Assembly: GCA_946480295.1 (NCBI GenBank)
Contig: CAMLIT010000058.1
Location: 1 to 25,831 of the forward strand
Length of the DNA stretch: 25,831 nucleotides
Source of the DNA: an uncultured Gemmatimonadota bacterium
GTDB taxonomy: Bacteria > Gemmatimonadota > Gemmatimonadetes > Gemmatimonadales > Gemmatimonadaceae
Reading direction: 5' to 3'
Below are positions 14,863 to 22,545 of this stretch, in pieces (the stretch's first letter is position 1; each line of letters begins with the position of its first letter). Both the position numbers and the translations under genes were made by a program. The notes below the pieces were generated by a model. It was not told the origin of the DNA and did no database searches. It worked only from the letters and a program-made list of their open reading frames with translations.

Positions 14863-16521
14863 ATGCATCGCTTCGCAGTCGCCGCGCTCGCGGCGTTCCA
14901 GCTCCTGGCCGCCGCAGCGGCCCGCGCACAGGGCCCGTCGGTCGACCTGCTGATCCGCGATGGGACGGTCGTGGACGGCACGGGCGCCGACGCGCGCGTC
15001 ACCGACGTCGGCGTGCGCGGGGAGCGGATCGTGTTCATGGGCAGCGCGCGCGAGGCGGGGGTGCGCGCGGCGCGCACGATCGAGGCGCGCGGGCTCGTCG
15101 TCGCGCCGGGGTTCATCGATCCGCACACGCACACGCAACACGACCTGTCGAGTCCCGAGCTGCACGCCAACCTGCCGTACCTGATGCAGGGCGTGACGAC
15201 CGTCGTGACGAACAACGATGGCGGCGGGAGCATCGAGATCGGGAAGATGCTCGACCTCTGGGCACGCCAGGGGATCGGGACGAACGCGGCGCTGTACGTC
15301 CCGCAGGGATCGGTGCGCGCCGCGGTGATGGGGATGTCGTCGGCCGCGCCGACGGCGGCGCAGCTGGATTCGATGCGCGCGATCGTGGCGCGGGGGATGG
15401 ACGAGGGCGCGCTCGGCCTCTCCACCGGCCTGTACTACGCGCCGGGCAGCTACGCCTCGACCGACGAGGTGATCGAGCTGGCGAAGGTGGCGGGGGCGAA
15501 GGGCGGGATCTACGACTCGCACCTGCGCGACGAGGGCTCGTACTCGATCGGGCTGATCGGCGCGGTGAACGAGGCGCTGCGCATCGGGCGCGAGGCGCAC
15601 CTGCCCGTGCACATCTCGCACATCAAGGCGCTGGGGACGGACGTCTGGGGGAGGAGCGACAGCGTGATCGCGCTCGTGGACGCTGCCCGCGCGGCGGGGC
15701 AGGAGGTCACGGCGGACCAGTATCCGTACCTCGCGTCGGGGACGAGCGTGGAGGCGGCGCTGGTGCCGCGGTGGGCGGAGGCGGGCGGGCGCGACTCGCT
15801 GCGGGCACGCATCGCCGACTCGGTCACGAAGGCGCGGCTCGTCGCGGACATGGAAGGGAACCTGCGGCGGCGCGGGGGCGCGTCGTCGCTGCTGATCACG
15901 GCGACGAGCGACGACGCGATGCGCGGGAAGACGCTGGCGCAGGTCGCGGCGGACCGTCGCGAGTCGCCGATCGACGCGGCGATCCAGATCGTGCAGCAGG
16001 GCGACGCGGGCGTCGCGTCGTTCAACATGAACGAGTCGGACGTCGACAGGTTCATGGTGCAGCCGTGGGTGATGACCGGCTCGGACGGCTCCGAGGGGCA
16101 TCCGCGGAAGTACGGCACCTTCCCGCGCAAATTCCACGAGTACGTGTTCGAGAAGCACCTGCTGACGCTGCCGCAGGCCGTGCACGTGTCGAGCGCCACG
16201 GCGGCCGCCGCGCTGCGCCTCCGGGAGCGCGGCATCCTGGAGCCGGGCTACTACGCCGACATCGTCGTCTTCGACAGCACGACGTACGTCGACCGGTCGA
16301 CGTACGCGGAGCCGCGGCTGCTGGCGACGGGTGTGCGGTACGTGCTCGTGAACGGGACGGTGGCGGTGGAGGACGGGCGGTATACGGGGGCGCTGGCGGG
16401 GAAGGCGCTGGGCGGGAGGAGGGAGGCGGGAGGAGGGAGGAGGGAGGCGTGGGGACGCGGGACGCGGGACGCGCGGCGCGTGCATCCCTGGCTTCGTTGC
16501 GCCGTGCGTTGGGCTCCGTGA
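14863..16521 (+). CDS. Exported D-aminoacylase-type amidohydrolase
   Basis: 552 residues. The signal peptide MHRFAVAALAAFQLLAAAAA, ending near RAQ, decides the ATG at 14863; a GTG at 14815 would add 16 residues in front. It is a metal-dependent amidohydrolase of the N-acyl-D-amino-acid deacylase group (COG3653-like). Visible are DLLIRDGTVVDGTG (28-41), the metal-binding APGFIDPHTHTQHD (81-94; H88, H90), ASTGLYYAPGS-type loops, HISHIKALG with further histidines, and MTGSDGSEGHP with the catalytic Asp. The family removes acyl groups from D-amino acids or hydrolyses D-residue dipeptides, here probably in the periplasm. The normal fold ends near residue 517 (GALAGKALGG). The last 35 codons read through GGG-type heptamer repeats and look like an accidental extension. 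Confidence 0.88.
   Translation: MHRFAVAALAAFQLLAAAAARAQGPSVDLLIRDGTVVDGTGADARVTDVGVRGERIVFMGSAREAGVRAARTIEARGLVVAPGFIDPHTHTQHDLSSPELHANLPYLMQGVTTVVTNNDGGGSIEIGKMLDLWARQGIGTNAALYVPQGSVRAAVMGMSSAAPTAAQLDSMRAIVARGMDEGALGLSTGLYYAPGSYASTDEVIELAKVAGAKGGIYDSHLRDEGSYSIGLIGAVNEALRIGREAHLPVHISHIKALGTDVWGRSDSVIALVDAARAAGQEVTADQYPYLASGTSVEAALVPRWAEAGGRDSLRARIADSVTKARLVADMEGNLRRRGGASSLLITATSDDAMRGKTLAQVAADRRESPIDAAIQIVQQGDAGVASFNMNESDVDRFMVQPWVMTGSDGSEGHPRKYGTFPRKFHEYVFEKHLLTLPQAVHVSSATAAAALRLRERGILEPGYYADIVVFDSTTYVDRSTYAEPRLLATGVRYVLVNGTVAVEDGRYTGALAGKALGGRREAGGGRREAWGRGTRDARRVHPWLRCAVRWAP
16414..16472 (+). repeat. Two heptamer arrays: 5x GGGAGG(A/C) and 3x GGGACGC
   Basis: Five head-to-tail copies of GGGAGGA or GGGAGGC occupy 16414-16448. 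After three bases, three copies of GGGACGC occupy 16452-16472. The arrays sit inside the 3' end of the amidohydrolase frame. Because 7 is not a multiple of 3, gain or loss of one copy changes the frame of the protein's tail. The G runs could also form G-quadruplexes on the plus strand. Confidence 0.85.
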
Positions 16522-16542
16522 TCGGGAGGCATCAGACGACGC

Positions 16543-16690
16543 GGGACACGGATGAACACGAATGGTGCGGATCGGCGCGGATCGCTCCGCGTGGCGGGAC
16601 GGCGCCGCTCGGCTAGTGGCCGGTCCGGGGCGCGCCTCCCAACCCTCCGGCCATCCGTGCCGATCCGTTTCATCCGTCACGTCCGTGTTC
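16543..16690. repeat. Imperfect long inverted repeat with ACGGATGAA / CGGATCGG cores
   Basis: The left arm (about 16543-16582) carries ACGGATGAA, then CGGATCGGCGCGGAT. The right arm (about 16651-16690), read in reverse complement, carries ACGGATGAA, then CGGATCGGCACGGAT. The left arm has 11 extra bases between the two blocks. The roughly 70-bp centre is GC-rich. Repeats built on CACGGATGAACACGGAT are familiar as dispersed intergenic elements in several bacterial phyla. No gene is supported between the amidohydrolase stop and the cupredoxin start (223 bp). Confidence 0.6.
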
Positions 16691-16744
16691 CACCCATCGA
16701 GATCTGGACGACCGAGTGATCAGCGAGACGGAGAGGATCTTCGA

Positions 16745-17191
16745 GTGAGAACGAAGGGAATTGCGCTGGTGGCGTCCGCGCTCGCTCTCTCCGCTTGCGC
16801 GGCGCGGTCGGAGGGGGCGGGGTACACGCCGCGTGTACGCGAGGTGACGGTCACGACGATCCCGCTCGTGACGAAGGAGCTCGCGTCCGTCTACCCCTTC
16901 CTGAAGGAGGACTTCGCGAAGGGCGGGGTGCTCGACGGGAAGGAGGTGTACGGGTTCCTGCCGAGCACGATCACGGTGATGGCGGGGGACACGATCCACT
17001 TCACGTTCATCAACCCGGAGGACGACGTGCACTCGTTCGTGCTGCCGGACCTCGCCGTCGCCCTGCCCGGCCAGAAGACGGTGACCGCGACGTACGTCGC
17101 GCGGCGGGCGGGGATCTACGAGTTCCGGTGCAGCATCCCCTCGCACCTGCCGATGATGCACGGCGAGCTGGTGGTCCTGCCGGATCGTTAG
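16745..17191 (+). CDS. Cupredoxin-domain lipoprotein
   Basis: 148 residues. The start is a GTG at 16745 with GGAGAGG eight bases upstream. The lipobox LSAC places the lipidated Cys at 18, so the protein is anchored to a membrane facing the periplasm. The mature domain is a cupredoxin: MAGDTIHFTFINPEDDVHSF (79-98) gives the first copper His (H96), and YEFRCSIPSHLPMMHGELVV (125-144) gives C129, H134 and M137 or M138. This H-C-H-M set is expected to bind one type 1 copper for electron transfer, or copper for storage. It is related to plastocyanin and COX2-like domains but lacks the second Cys of a CuA site. No copper oxidase or transporter is adjacent, so its partner is unknown. Confidence 0.85.
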   Translation: MRTKGIALVASALALSACAARSEGAGYTPRVREVTVTTIPLVTKELASVYPFLKEDFAKGGVLDGKEVYGFLPSTITVMAGDTIHFTFINPEDDVHSFVLPDLAVALPGQKTVTATYVARRAGIYEFRCSIPSHLPMMHGELVVLPDR

Positions 17192-17223
17192 GCGCGGCGC
17201 CGGGTGCGCAGCCGGGTGCGGCG

Positions 17224-17844
17224 CTAGCGCACGCCCTCGCGGCGGGAGCGCGGCTGCTCGGGGGCGCCGAAGGTCTGGACGGCGATCATGTTGCCCTCGG
17301 CATCGGGCGCGAGGACGACGCCGGTCTCGGTGTAGTCGCGCCCGAGGATGTTGCGGCGATGGCCGGGTGAGCGCATCCACGCGTCGACGGCGCTGGTGGC
17401 GTCGTCGTAGCCGAGGGCCAGGTTCTCGCCGAGGGCATCCCAGCGGTAGCCGGCGGCGAGGGCGCGGGCGGGCGGCGTCGGATAGCGGACGCCGAGGATC
17501 ACGTGGGCGAAGACGCCGGTGCGGGCGATCTGGTCCGCGTGCAGCTTCGCGTCCTCGACGAGCCGCGGATTCACGTGCAGCGGCGCGAGCCCGTGCTGCT
17601 CGCGCTCCAGATTCACGAGGATGACGATCTCCCGGGCGACCGCGGCCGGATTCCCGGCGGGCACGACGCGCTGGCGCGGCGCGGCAGGCGCCCGCGAAGA
17701 ACGCACGACGCCGAACGCGAGCAGCGCGCCGAGCGCGAGCGACAGCGCGAGCGGATCGAGCCGCACCCGCCGTGCGCCTCCCGCGCGGGAAGTGCCCGCG
17801 CCGGCCCAGAGCCGTCCGAACCGCCGTGAGGGAATCGTCTGCAT
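17224..17844 (-). CDS. CAP (SCP/PR1) domain protein, membrane-anchored or secreted
   Basis: 206 residues from the ATG at 17844; a TTG at 17922 would extend the N-terminus by 26 residues. An Arg-rich N-terminus and one hydrophobic helix (about 31-48) form an anchor or long signal. The CAP domain covers about 70-193: VNLEREQHGLAPL (78-90), the LHADQIA helix (101-107) with FAHV, GENLALGY (139-146) and SPGHRRNILGRDYTETGV (159-176). These supply the His/Glu cavity residues (H102, E140, H162) typical of bacterial YkwD-like proteins. Bacterial CAP proteins are cell-surface or periplasmic, and most have no known activity. It is convergent with the cupredoxin gene, with a 32-bp gap. Confidence 0.88.
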   Translation of the reverse strand: MQTIPSRRFGRLWAGAGTSRAGGARRVRLDPLALSLALGALLAFGVVRSSRAPAAPRQRVVPAGNPAAVAREIVILVNLEREQHGLAPLHVNPRLVEDAKLHADQIARTGVFAHVILGVRYPTPPARALAAGYRWDALGENLALGYDDATSAVDAWMRSPGHRRNILGRDYTETGVVLAPDAEGNMIAVQTFGAPEQPRSRREGVR

Positions 17845-17918
17845 CGCTCGTCCGATCGCGCTCCAGTAACAAGACACCGCGAGCTCACGATCGGTTTCAT
17901 CGACGATCCCCCACAAGG

Positions 17919-17973
17919 GCAACTTTCACGCACGGCGCGCCGGAAACGCGTGACGCGCCGTAGTGGAAGTTGC
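17919..17973. terminator. Long imperfect hairpin after the BNR/VPS10-like gene
   Basis: The arms 17919-17939 and 17954-17973 pair along about 20 bases with two small defects (GCAACTT, CAC and ACGGCGCG are conserved in both), enclosing a 14-nt loop. The hairpin begins 23 bases beyond the stop of the minus-strand gene at 17997-20744 and is its likely terminator. No U-run follows. It is also upstream of the CAP gene, so a regulatory role there cannot be excluded. Confidence 0.5.
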
Positions 17974-17996
17974 CGGACAGGGCGCGAAGCGCCGGG

Positions 17997-20744
17997 TCAG
18001 CGCACGCGCCCGAGCCGGTCCTCCGGCCAGTCCTGTACGACGATGCGCTGGCGCAACTTGCGTCCGGCGACGCTCATCGTGACGACGTACTCGCCGGCCT
18101 TCACGCGGCGCAGGTCGGCCGCGCTCTCCGGGTCACCGAGCCCCCGGGGGCGTGGCTTCTCGCGCGTGAGGTCCCATGTCACGTGCTGGAGGCCGGCGTA
18201 GCCCGGGCCGGAGAGCTTGCGGATGGTGTCGCCCGCGGCGGAGGTGACCAGGAGATCCACCGGACCGCTCTGCGGATCGCGCAGCCAGTAGGTGATCACC
18301 GCGCCGCGCGCCGGGTTGTGCGCCACGAACGGCCGGCTGCCGAAGCTCGGGTACGTGTCGGAGTACCGGTACTGGAGCGCGGGCGCGACCGGGAAGAGAT
18401 GCACGCGCTCGGCGAGCAGCGTGTCCACGGCATCGGCGAGGGGAGCGACGTCGACGACCCAGAGCCCGCGACCGTGGGTGGCCACGACGAGCTCCTGCTG
18501 CCGGTACGACATCGCGAACTTCTCGACCGGGACGGGCGGCAGGTTCTTGCCGAAGCGGTGCCAGTGCGCGCCGCCGTCGAGGGTGACGTACGCGCCGAGC
18601 GCCGTGCCGACCCAGAGCACGCGCGGGTTCGTGGGATGCTCGAAGATCGTGAAGCTCCCGCCGTCGCTCGGCAGGCCGCTGGTGATCGCCGTCCAGGTCC
18701 TGCCGAAATCCGCCGTGCGGTAGACGTGCGGCCGGTAGTCGTCGCGATGGTGGCAGTCGTAGGTGAGGTACGCGGTCCCGTCGGCGTGGTGCGACGCGGC
18801 GATCGTCGACACGAAGCAGTGCGTCGGCGCGCTCCTGGGGAAGTTGCCGGTCACGTTGGTCCAGCTCTTCCCGCGATCGCGCGAGAGCCAGACGAGGCCG
18901 TCGTCGCTCCCGGTCCAGAGGATCTTGCCATCGCGCGGACTCTCGGCGATCGAGTACAGCGCGTGATACGAGGTGTTCGGTCCCTCCGCCTCCGGCTTGG
19001 TGCGGTCGGCGCGGGTCATGTCCGGGCCGAGGATCTGCCAATCGACGCCCCTGTCGCCGCGGTCCTCGAGCCGGAAGAGGTGGTTCGCGCCCACGTACAG
19101 CGTCGCCGAGTCGTGCTGGGACAGGAGCATCGGCGCGGTCCATCCCCAGGTGAAGTCGTAGCCGCCCTCGGCGCCCGCGTCGAGGGAGAGGGGCTTGATG
19201 TCCTCGCGCTTCCAGGTGCGGAGGTCGAGCCGGGACATGCTCCCGAACTGCCACTCCGAGTAGACGATGTGCGGGTCGTACCAGGGCTTCTGGACCCACA
19301 TCCCGTCGCCGCCGTTCACGGCGTACCAGTCGGCGTCGGTGGCGCCGAGCGAGTCGCGCGTCCGGCTCGGGCCGCACCAGACGCCGTTGTCCTGCAGCCC
19401 GCCGCAGACCCCGTATGGCGTCTGCGCGCTGTCCACGATCACGGTGTAGAACTGGCCGATCGGCAGCTCCGCGTGCGACCACGCCTTGCCGCCGTCCCAG
19501 GTGGTGTAGAAGCCGCCGTCGTTGCCGAGGAGCATGTGCCCCGGATCGGCGGGGTCGATCCAGAGCGCGTGGTTGTCCACGTGGACGTTGTACAGCGAGT
19601 CGCGGGTGAAGCTCCTGCCGCCGTCCTTCGACACGAGCACGGGCGAGGCGAGCGCGTACACGTGCTGCACGTTGGTGGGATCGACGACGATCTCGTCGTA
19701 GTAGTAGTGCGGGTTCGCGGCGAGATCGTTGACCTGGGTCCAGTGCTCGCCTGCGTCGTCGGAGCGGAAGACGCCGCCGAAGGGCGCCGCGTTCGGGCTG
19801 GTGACTCCGCGGTCGACGGCGATCATCGCGTAGAGGACGGTCCCCGAGGGCGCCTTCGTGGCCGCGAGGCTGATGCGTCCCATGGGTCCCGCGGGGAGCC
19901 CGTTGGCGAGCTTCGGGTCGGTCAGTCGCTTCCACGTGCGGCCGCCGTCAGCGGTCTTGTAGATCCCGCTCGTCGCGCCCACGCCGACCATGTGCGAGCC
20001 GCCGAGGCGCAGTCGATGCCACATGGCCGCGTACAGCACCTCCGGGTTCGCCGGGTCCATCACGAGGTCCACGGCGCCGGTGGTGTCGTCGACGAAGAGG
20101 ACCTTTGTCCACGTCTGGCCGCCGTCGGTGGTCTTGAAGACGCCGCGCTCGGCGTTCGGGCCCCAGAGGTGGCCGAGGGCCGCGACGTAGACGATGTCCG
20201 GGTTCGTCGGGTGGATCACGATCCGGCCGATCGCCTTCGTGTCGGCGAGGCCGCGGTGCTTCCAGGTGCGGCCGCCGTTGGTGGAGACGTGCACGCCGTT
20301 CCCCCACGACTGCGAGCGCAGCGAGTTCCGCTCGCCGGTGCCGACCCAGACGATGTTCGTGTCGGAGGGAGCGACGGCAATGTCGCCGATGGACTGCACG
20401 CCCAGGCTGTCGCCGATCTCGCGCCAGGTGATGCCCGCGTTCGACGTCTTCCAGACGCCGCCCCCGGCCGCGCCGACGTAGATCGTCTTGTGATACGGCT
20501 GCGGGACGGCGATCGCCGTCACCCGGCCGCTGTACGCCGCCGGGCCGAGGTTCCGGTAGGTGAAGGCGCCGAGGAAGCGGGTCAGCGGGTCCGCGGACGC
20601 GGGGGGGCGGGCGGTATCGCGGGCGGTGGTGTCGCGCAGGGATCGCTGGCGGAGCGCGGTGTCGCCGCGCACCGGCCGCTGCTGGGCGGAGAGGGAGCCC
20701 GCGGCGCAGAGGAGCGCCGCCGGCACGAGGAGGCGGAACGTCAT
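17997..20744 (-). CDS. Secreted BNR/Asp-box beta-propeller protein (VPS10/sortilin-like, often called glycosyl hydrolase)
   Basis: 915 residues. The signal peptide is MTFRLLVPAALLCAAGSLSA followed by QQ and an Arg/Asp/Thr-rich linker (to about 53). The body is a large propeller. I count ten Asp-box-type motifs of the form S/T-x-D/N-x-G-x-T-W, such as TNGGRTW, TDGGQTW, ADGGRTW, WDGGKAW, RDRGKSW and LDGGAHW. The C-terminal about 100 residues, including LRDPQSGPVDLLV and VKAGEYVVTMSV, resemble an FlgD-like or Ig-like module found at the end of many secreted proteins. Such proteins are annotated as sialidase-like glycosyl hydrolases or VPS10-domain proteins, but no catalytic activity is shown for this type. 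No clear Shine-Dalgarno precedes the ATG at 20744. It is divergent from the serine operon. Confidence 0.88.
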   Translation of the reverse strand: MTFRLLVPAALLCAAGSLSAQQRPVRGDTALRQRSLRDTTARDTARPPASADPLTRFLGAFTYRNLGPAAYSGRVTAIAVPQPYHKTIYVGAAGGGVWKTSNAGITWREIGDSLGVQSIGDIAVAPSDTNIVWVGTGERNSLRSQSWGNGVHVSTNGGRTWKHRGLADTKAIGRIVIHPTNPDIVYVAALGHLWGPNAERGVFKTTDGGQTWTKVLFVDDTTGAVDLVMDPANPEVLYAAMWHRLRLGGSHMVGVGATSGIYKTADGGRTWKRLTDPKLANGLPAGPMGRISLAATKAPSGTVLYAMIAVDRGVTSPNAAPFGGVFRSDDAGEHWTQVNDLAANPHYYYDEIVVDPTNVQHVYALASPVLVSKDGGRSFTRDSLYNVHVDNHALWIDPADPGHMLLGNDGGFYTTWDGGKAWSHAELPIGQFYTVIVDSAQTPYGVCGGLQDNGVWCGPSRTRDSLGATDADWYAVNGGDGMWVQKPWYDPHIVYSEWQFGSMSRLDLRTWKREDIKPLSLDAGAEGGYDFTWGWTAPMLLSQHDSATLYVGANHLFRLEDRGDRGVDWQILGPDMTRADRTKPEAEGPNTSYHALYSIAESPRDGKILWTGSDDGLVWLSRDRGKSWTNVTGNFPRSAPTHCFVSTIAASHHADGTAYLTYDCHHRDDYRPHVYRTADFGRTWTAITSGLPSDGGSFTIFEHPTNPRVLWVGTALGAYVTLDGGAHWHRFGKNLPPVPVEKFAMSYRQQELVVATHGRGLWVVDVAPLADAVDTLLAERVHLFPVAPALQYRYSDTYPSFGSRPFVAHNPARGAVITYWLRDPQSGPVDLLVTSAAGDTIRKLSGPGYAGLQHVTWDLTREKPRPRGLGDPESAADLRRVKAGEYVVTMSVAGRKLRQRIVVQDWPEDRLGRVR

Positions 20745-20807
20745 GACGGGAGGTCGGGGAGTGGGGCGAGGGCGAGCGGGAGAACGCGTAGATGCTACTG
20801 GGAGTCC

Positions 20808-20827
20808 GGCGGACTAACCAGTCCGCC
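20808..20827. promoter_or_regulatory. Palindrome in the divergent VPS10-like / serA intergenic region
   Basis: GGCGGACT-AACC-AGTCCGCC is a perfect 8-bp inverted repeat. It overlaps a second small palindrome, AGTCC-GGC-GGACT at 20803-20815, so AGTCC/GGACT elements recur three times within 25 bases. This position, 64 bp from one start and 111 bp from the other, fits an operator for either gene. No binding family is identified. Confidence 0.4.
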
Positions 20828-20937
20828 AGGCGCACCGAAATTGCCTCCGGGCCTCCAACTCCGCACTTTGCCGAGCGAGATTCCTCTCCGCGGCTCGTCG
20901 CGTCCGCCGTCGCCTTCCAGCAAACCGCCTTCCCCGC

Positions 20938-22545
20938 ATGACCTACCGCATTCTCGTCACGGACGAAATCGATCCCGAGGGCGTCGCCCTGCTCACGGCC
21001 GAGCCCCAGTTCCAGGTGGACGAGGTGCCGACGCTCCCGAAGGCGGAGCTCCTCGATCGCATCCCGGAATACGACGCCATCGTCGGGCGGAGCGCGACGC
21101 GAATCTCCGCCGACCTCCTCGAGCGCGCGTCGCGGCTGAAGGTGGTGGGGCGGGCGGGGGTCGGCGTCGACAACATCGCCATCGACACGGCGACGGCGCT
21201 GGGCATCGCCGTCATCAACGCCCCGGCGGGGAACACGGTCGCCGTGGCCGAGCTGTTCTTCGGCGCGGTGATCGGGCTGCTGCGCTTCATCCCGCGCGCG
21301 GTGGCGACGATGCGCGAGGGGCGGTGGGATCGCTCGCAGTTCCTCGGGAGTGAGCTGAAGGGGAAGACGCTCGGCATCGTCGGCGTGGGGCGCATCGGGA
21401 GCGAGGTCGCGCGCCGCGCCCGCGTCTTCGGGATGGACGTCGTCGGCTACGACCCGTACATCCCCGAGGAGCGCTTCCGTGCGCTCCAGATCCGCTGCAC
21501 GCAGTCCCTCGACGAGCTGCTCGCGGACGTCGACGTCGTGACGGTGCACACGCCGCTGAACGACGAGACGAAGGGGCTGATCGGGCGCTCGCAGATCGGC
21601 CGGCTGCGGCCCGGCGCGATCATCGTCAACATGGCGCGCGGCGGGATCGTGGACGACCAGGCGCTGCTCACGGCGCTGCAGAACGGGCAGCTCGGCGGCG
21701 CGGTGCTCGACGTGTACTCCGCGGAGCCGCTGGCGAAGGACAGCCCGCTGCGCGAGCTGCCGAACGTCGTGCTCACGCCGCACATCGGCGCGTCCACGGC
21801 GGAAGCGCAGCGCAACGTGGCGGTGGACGCGTGCCGCGCGGTGCGCGATGCGCTGCTGGAGGGCGAGCTGTCGCGGTCGATCAACATCGCCGCGGCCGCG
21901 GACCGGAGCTGGGCCGAGCTGCAGCCGACGATCCTCGTCGTGCGGCGCGCGGCGACGGTGGCCCGGAGCATCCTCGCCGACCAGGGGCTGCGCGCGCTGC
22001 GGCGGATCACGCTGCGCTGCGGGCCGCGCGCCATCGGCTCGAGCGGCGTGCTCCTCTCGGCGGCGTGCGTCGGCGTGCTGGAGGGGACGGTCGAGACGGA
22101 GCGCCTGAACCTGATCAACGCGCGCGCGCTCGCCGAATCGCGCGGGCTGGAGCTGGCGATCGCCGAGTCGGAGCAGCTCGGTCATCCGGACGCGGTCGAG
22201 GTCTCGCTCGGCGGCGGGATGCAGGAGCTGGCCGTGGCCGGGCTGGCGACGGAGGACCTGGCGCCGCGACTGACGCGCATCGGCGGCTTCCGCGTCGACG
22301 TCCCCGTGCGCCAGACGCTGATCGTGCTGACGAACCACGACGTGCCCGGCGTGATCGGCCGCGTCGGCACGACGCTGGGGAACGCGGGGGTGAACATCGC
22401 CGAGTACCACCAGGCGCGGCTCGCGCAGGGGGGCGAGGCGCTCGCCGCGGTGTCGATCGACGGCACGGTGGACGAGGAGGTACGGCGGAAGCTGCTCGAG
22501 CTGCCGGACGTGCTCTCGGCGACGATCGTGAACTTTCGCGGATGA
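20938..22545 (+). CDS. serA: D-3-phosphoglycerate dehydrogenase
   Basis: First step of serine synthesis: 3-phosphoglycerate + NAD+ to 3-phosphohydroxypyruvate. The 535 residues are typical of the long (type 1) form. The substrate domain is about 1-100 and 285-315, and the nucleotide domain about 101-284 with G149-x-G151-x2-G154. An ASB regulatory domain follows (about 320-450), then a C-terminal ACT domain (about 458-535, TLIVLTNHDVPGVIGRVG) that probably binds serine for feedback inhibition. The catalytic R234 (ARGGIVD), E263 (AEPLAKDSPL) and H282 (TPHIGAST) are all present. The ATG at 20938 has no evident Shine-Dalgarno. Its stop overlaps the next gene's ATG (ATGA). Confidence 0.97.
   Translation: MTYRILVTDEIDPEGVALLTAEPQFQVDEVPTLPKAELLDRIPEYDAIVGRSATRISADLLERASRLKVVGRAGVGVDNIAIDTATALGIAVINAPAGNTVAVAELFFGAVIGLLRFIPRAVATMREGRWDRSQFLGSELKGKTLGIVGVGRIGSEVARRARVFGMDVVGYDPYIPEERFRALQIRCTQSLDELLADVDVVTVHTPLNDETKGLIGRSQIGRLRPGAIIVNMARGGIVDDQALLTALQNGQLGGAVLDVYSAEPLAKDSPLRELPNVVLTPHIGASTAEAQRNVAVDACRAVRDALLEGELSRSINIAAAADRSWAELQPTILVVRRAATVARSILADQGLRALRRITLRCGPRAIGSSGVLLSAACVGVLEGTVETERLNLINARALAESRGLELAIAESEQLGHPDAVEVSLGGGMQELAVAGLATEDLAPRLTRIGGFRVDVPVRQTLIVLTNHDVPGVIGRVGTTLGNAGVNIAEYHQARLAQGGEALAAVSIDGTVDEEVRRKLLELPDVLSATIVNFRG

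Noticed and set aside
14343..16616. A plus-strand frame of about 750 codons overlapping the Old Yellow Enzyme and amidohydrolase genes
   Set aside because: Arg/Gly-rich composition, no motif, and it overlaps two genes with complete catalytic motifs.
17970..21353. A plus-strand open frame of more than 1,100 codons opposite the VPS10-like gene
   Set aside because: It is Arg/Val/Gly-rich without any domain, runs into serA in another frame, and is explained by high GC in the codon positions of the real antisense gene, which has ten Asp-box motifs.
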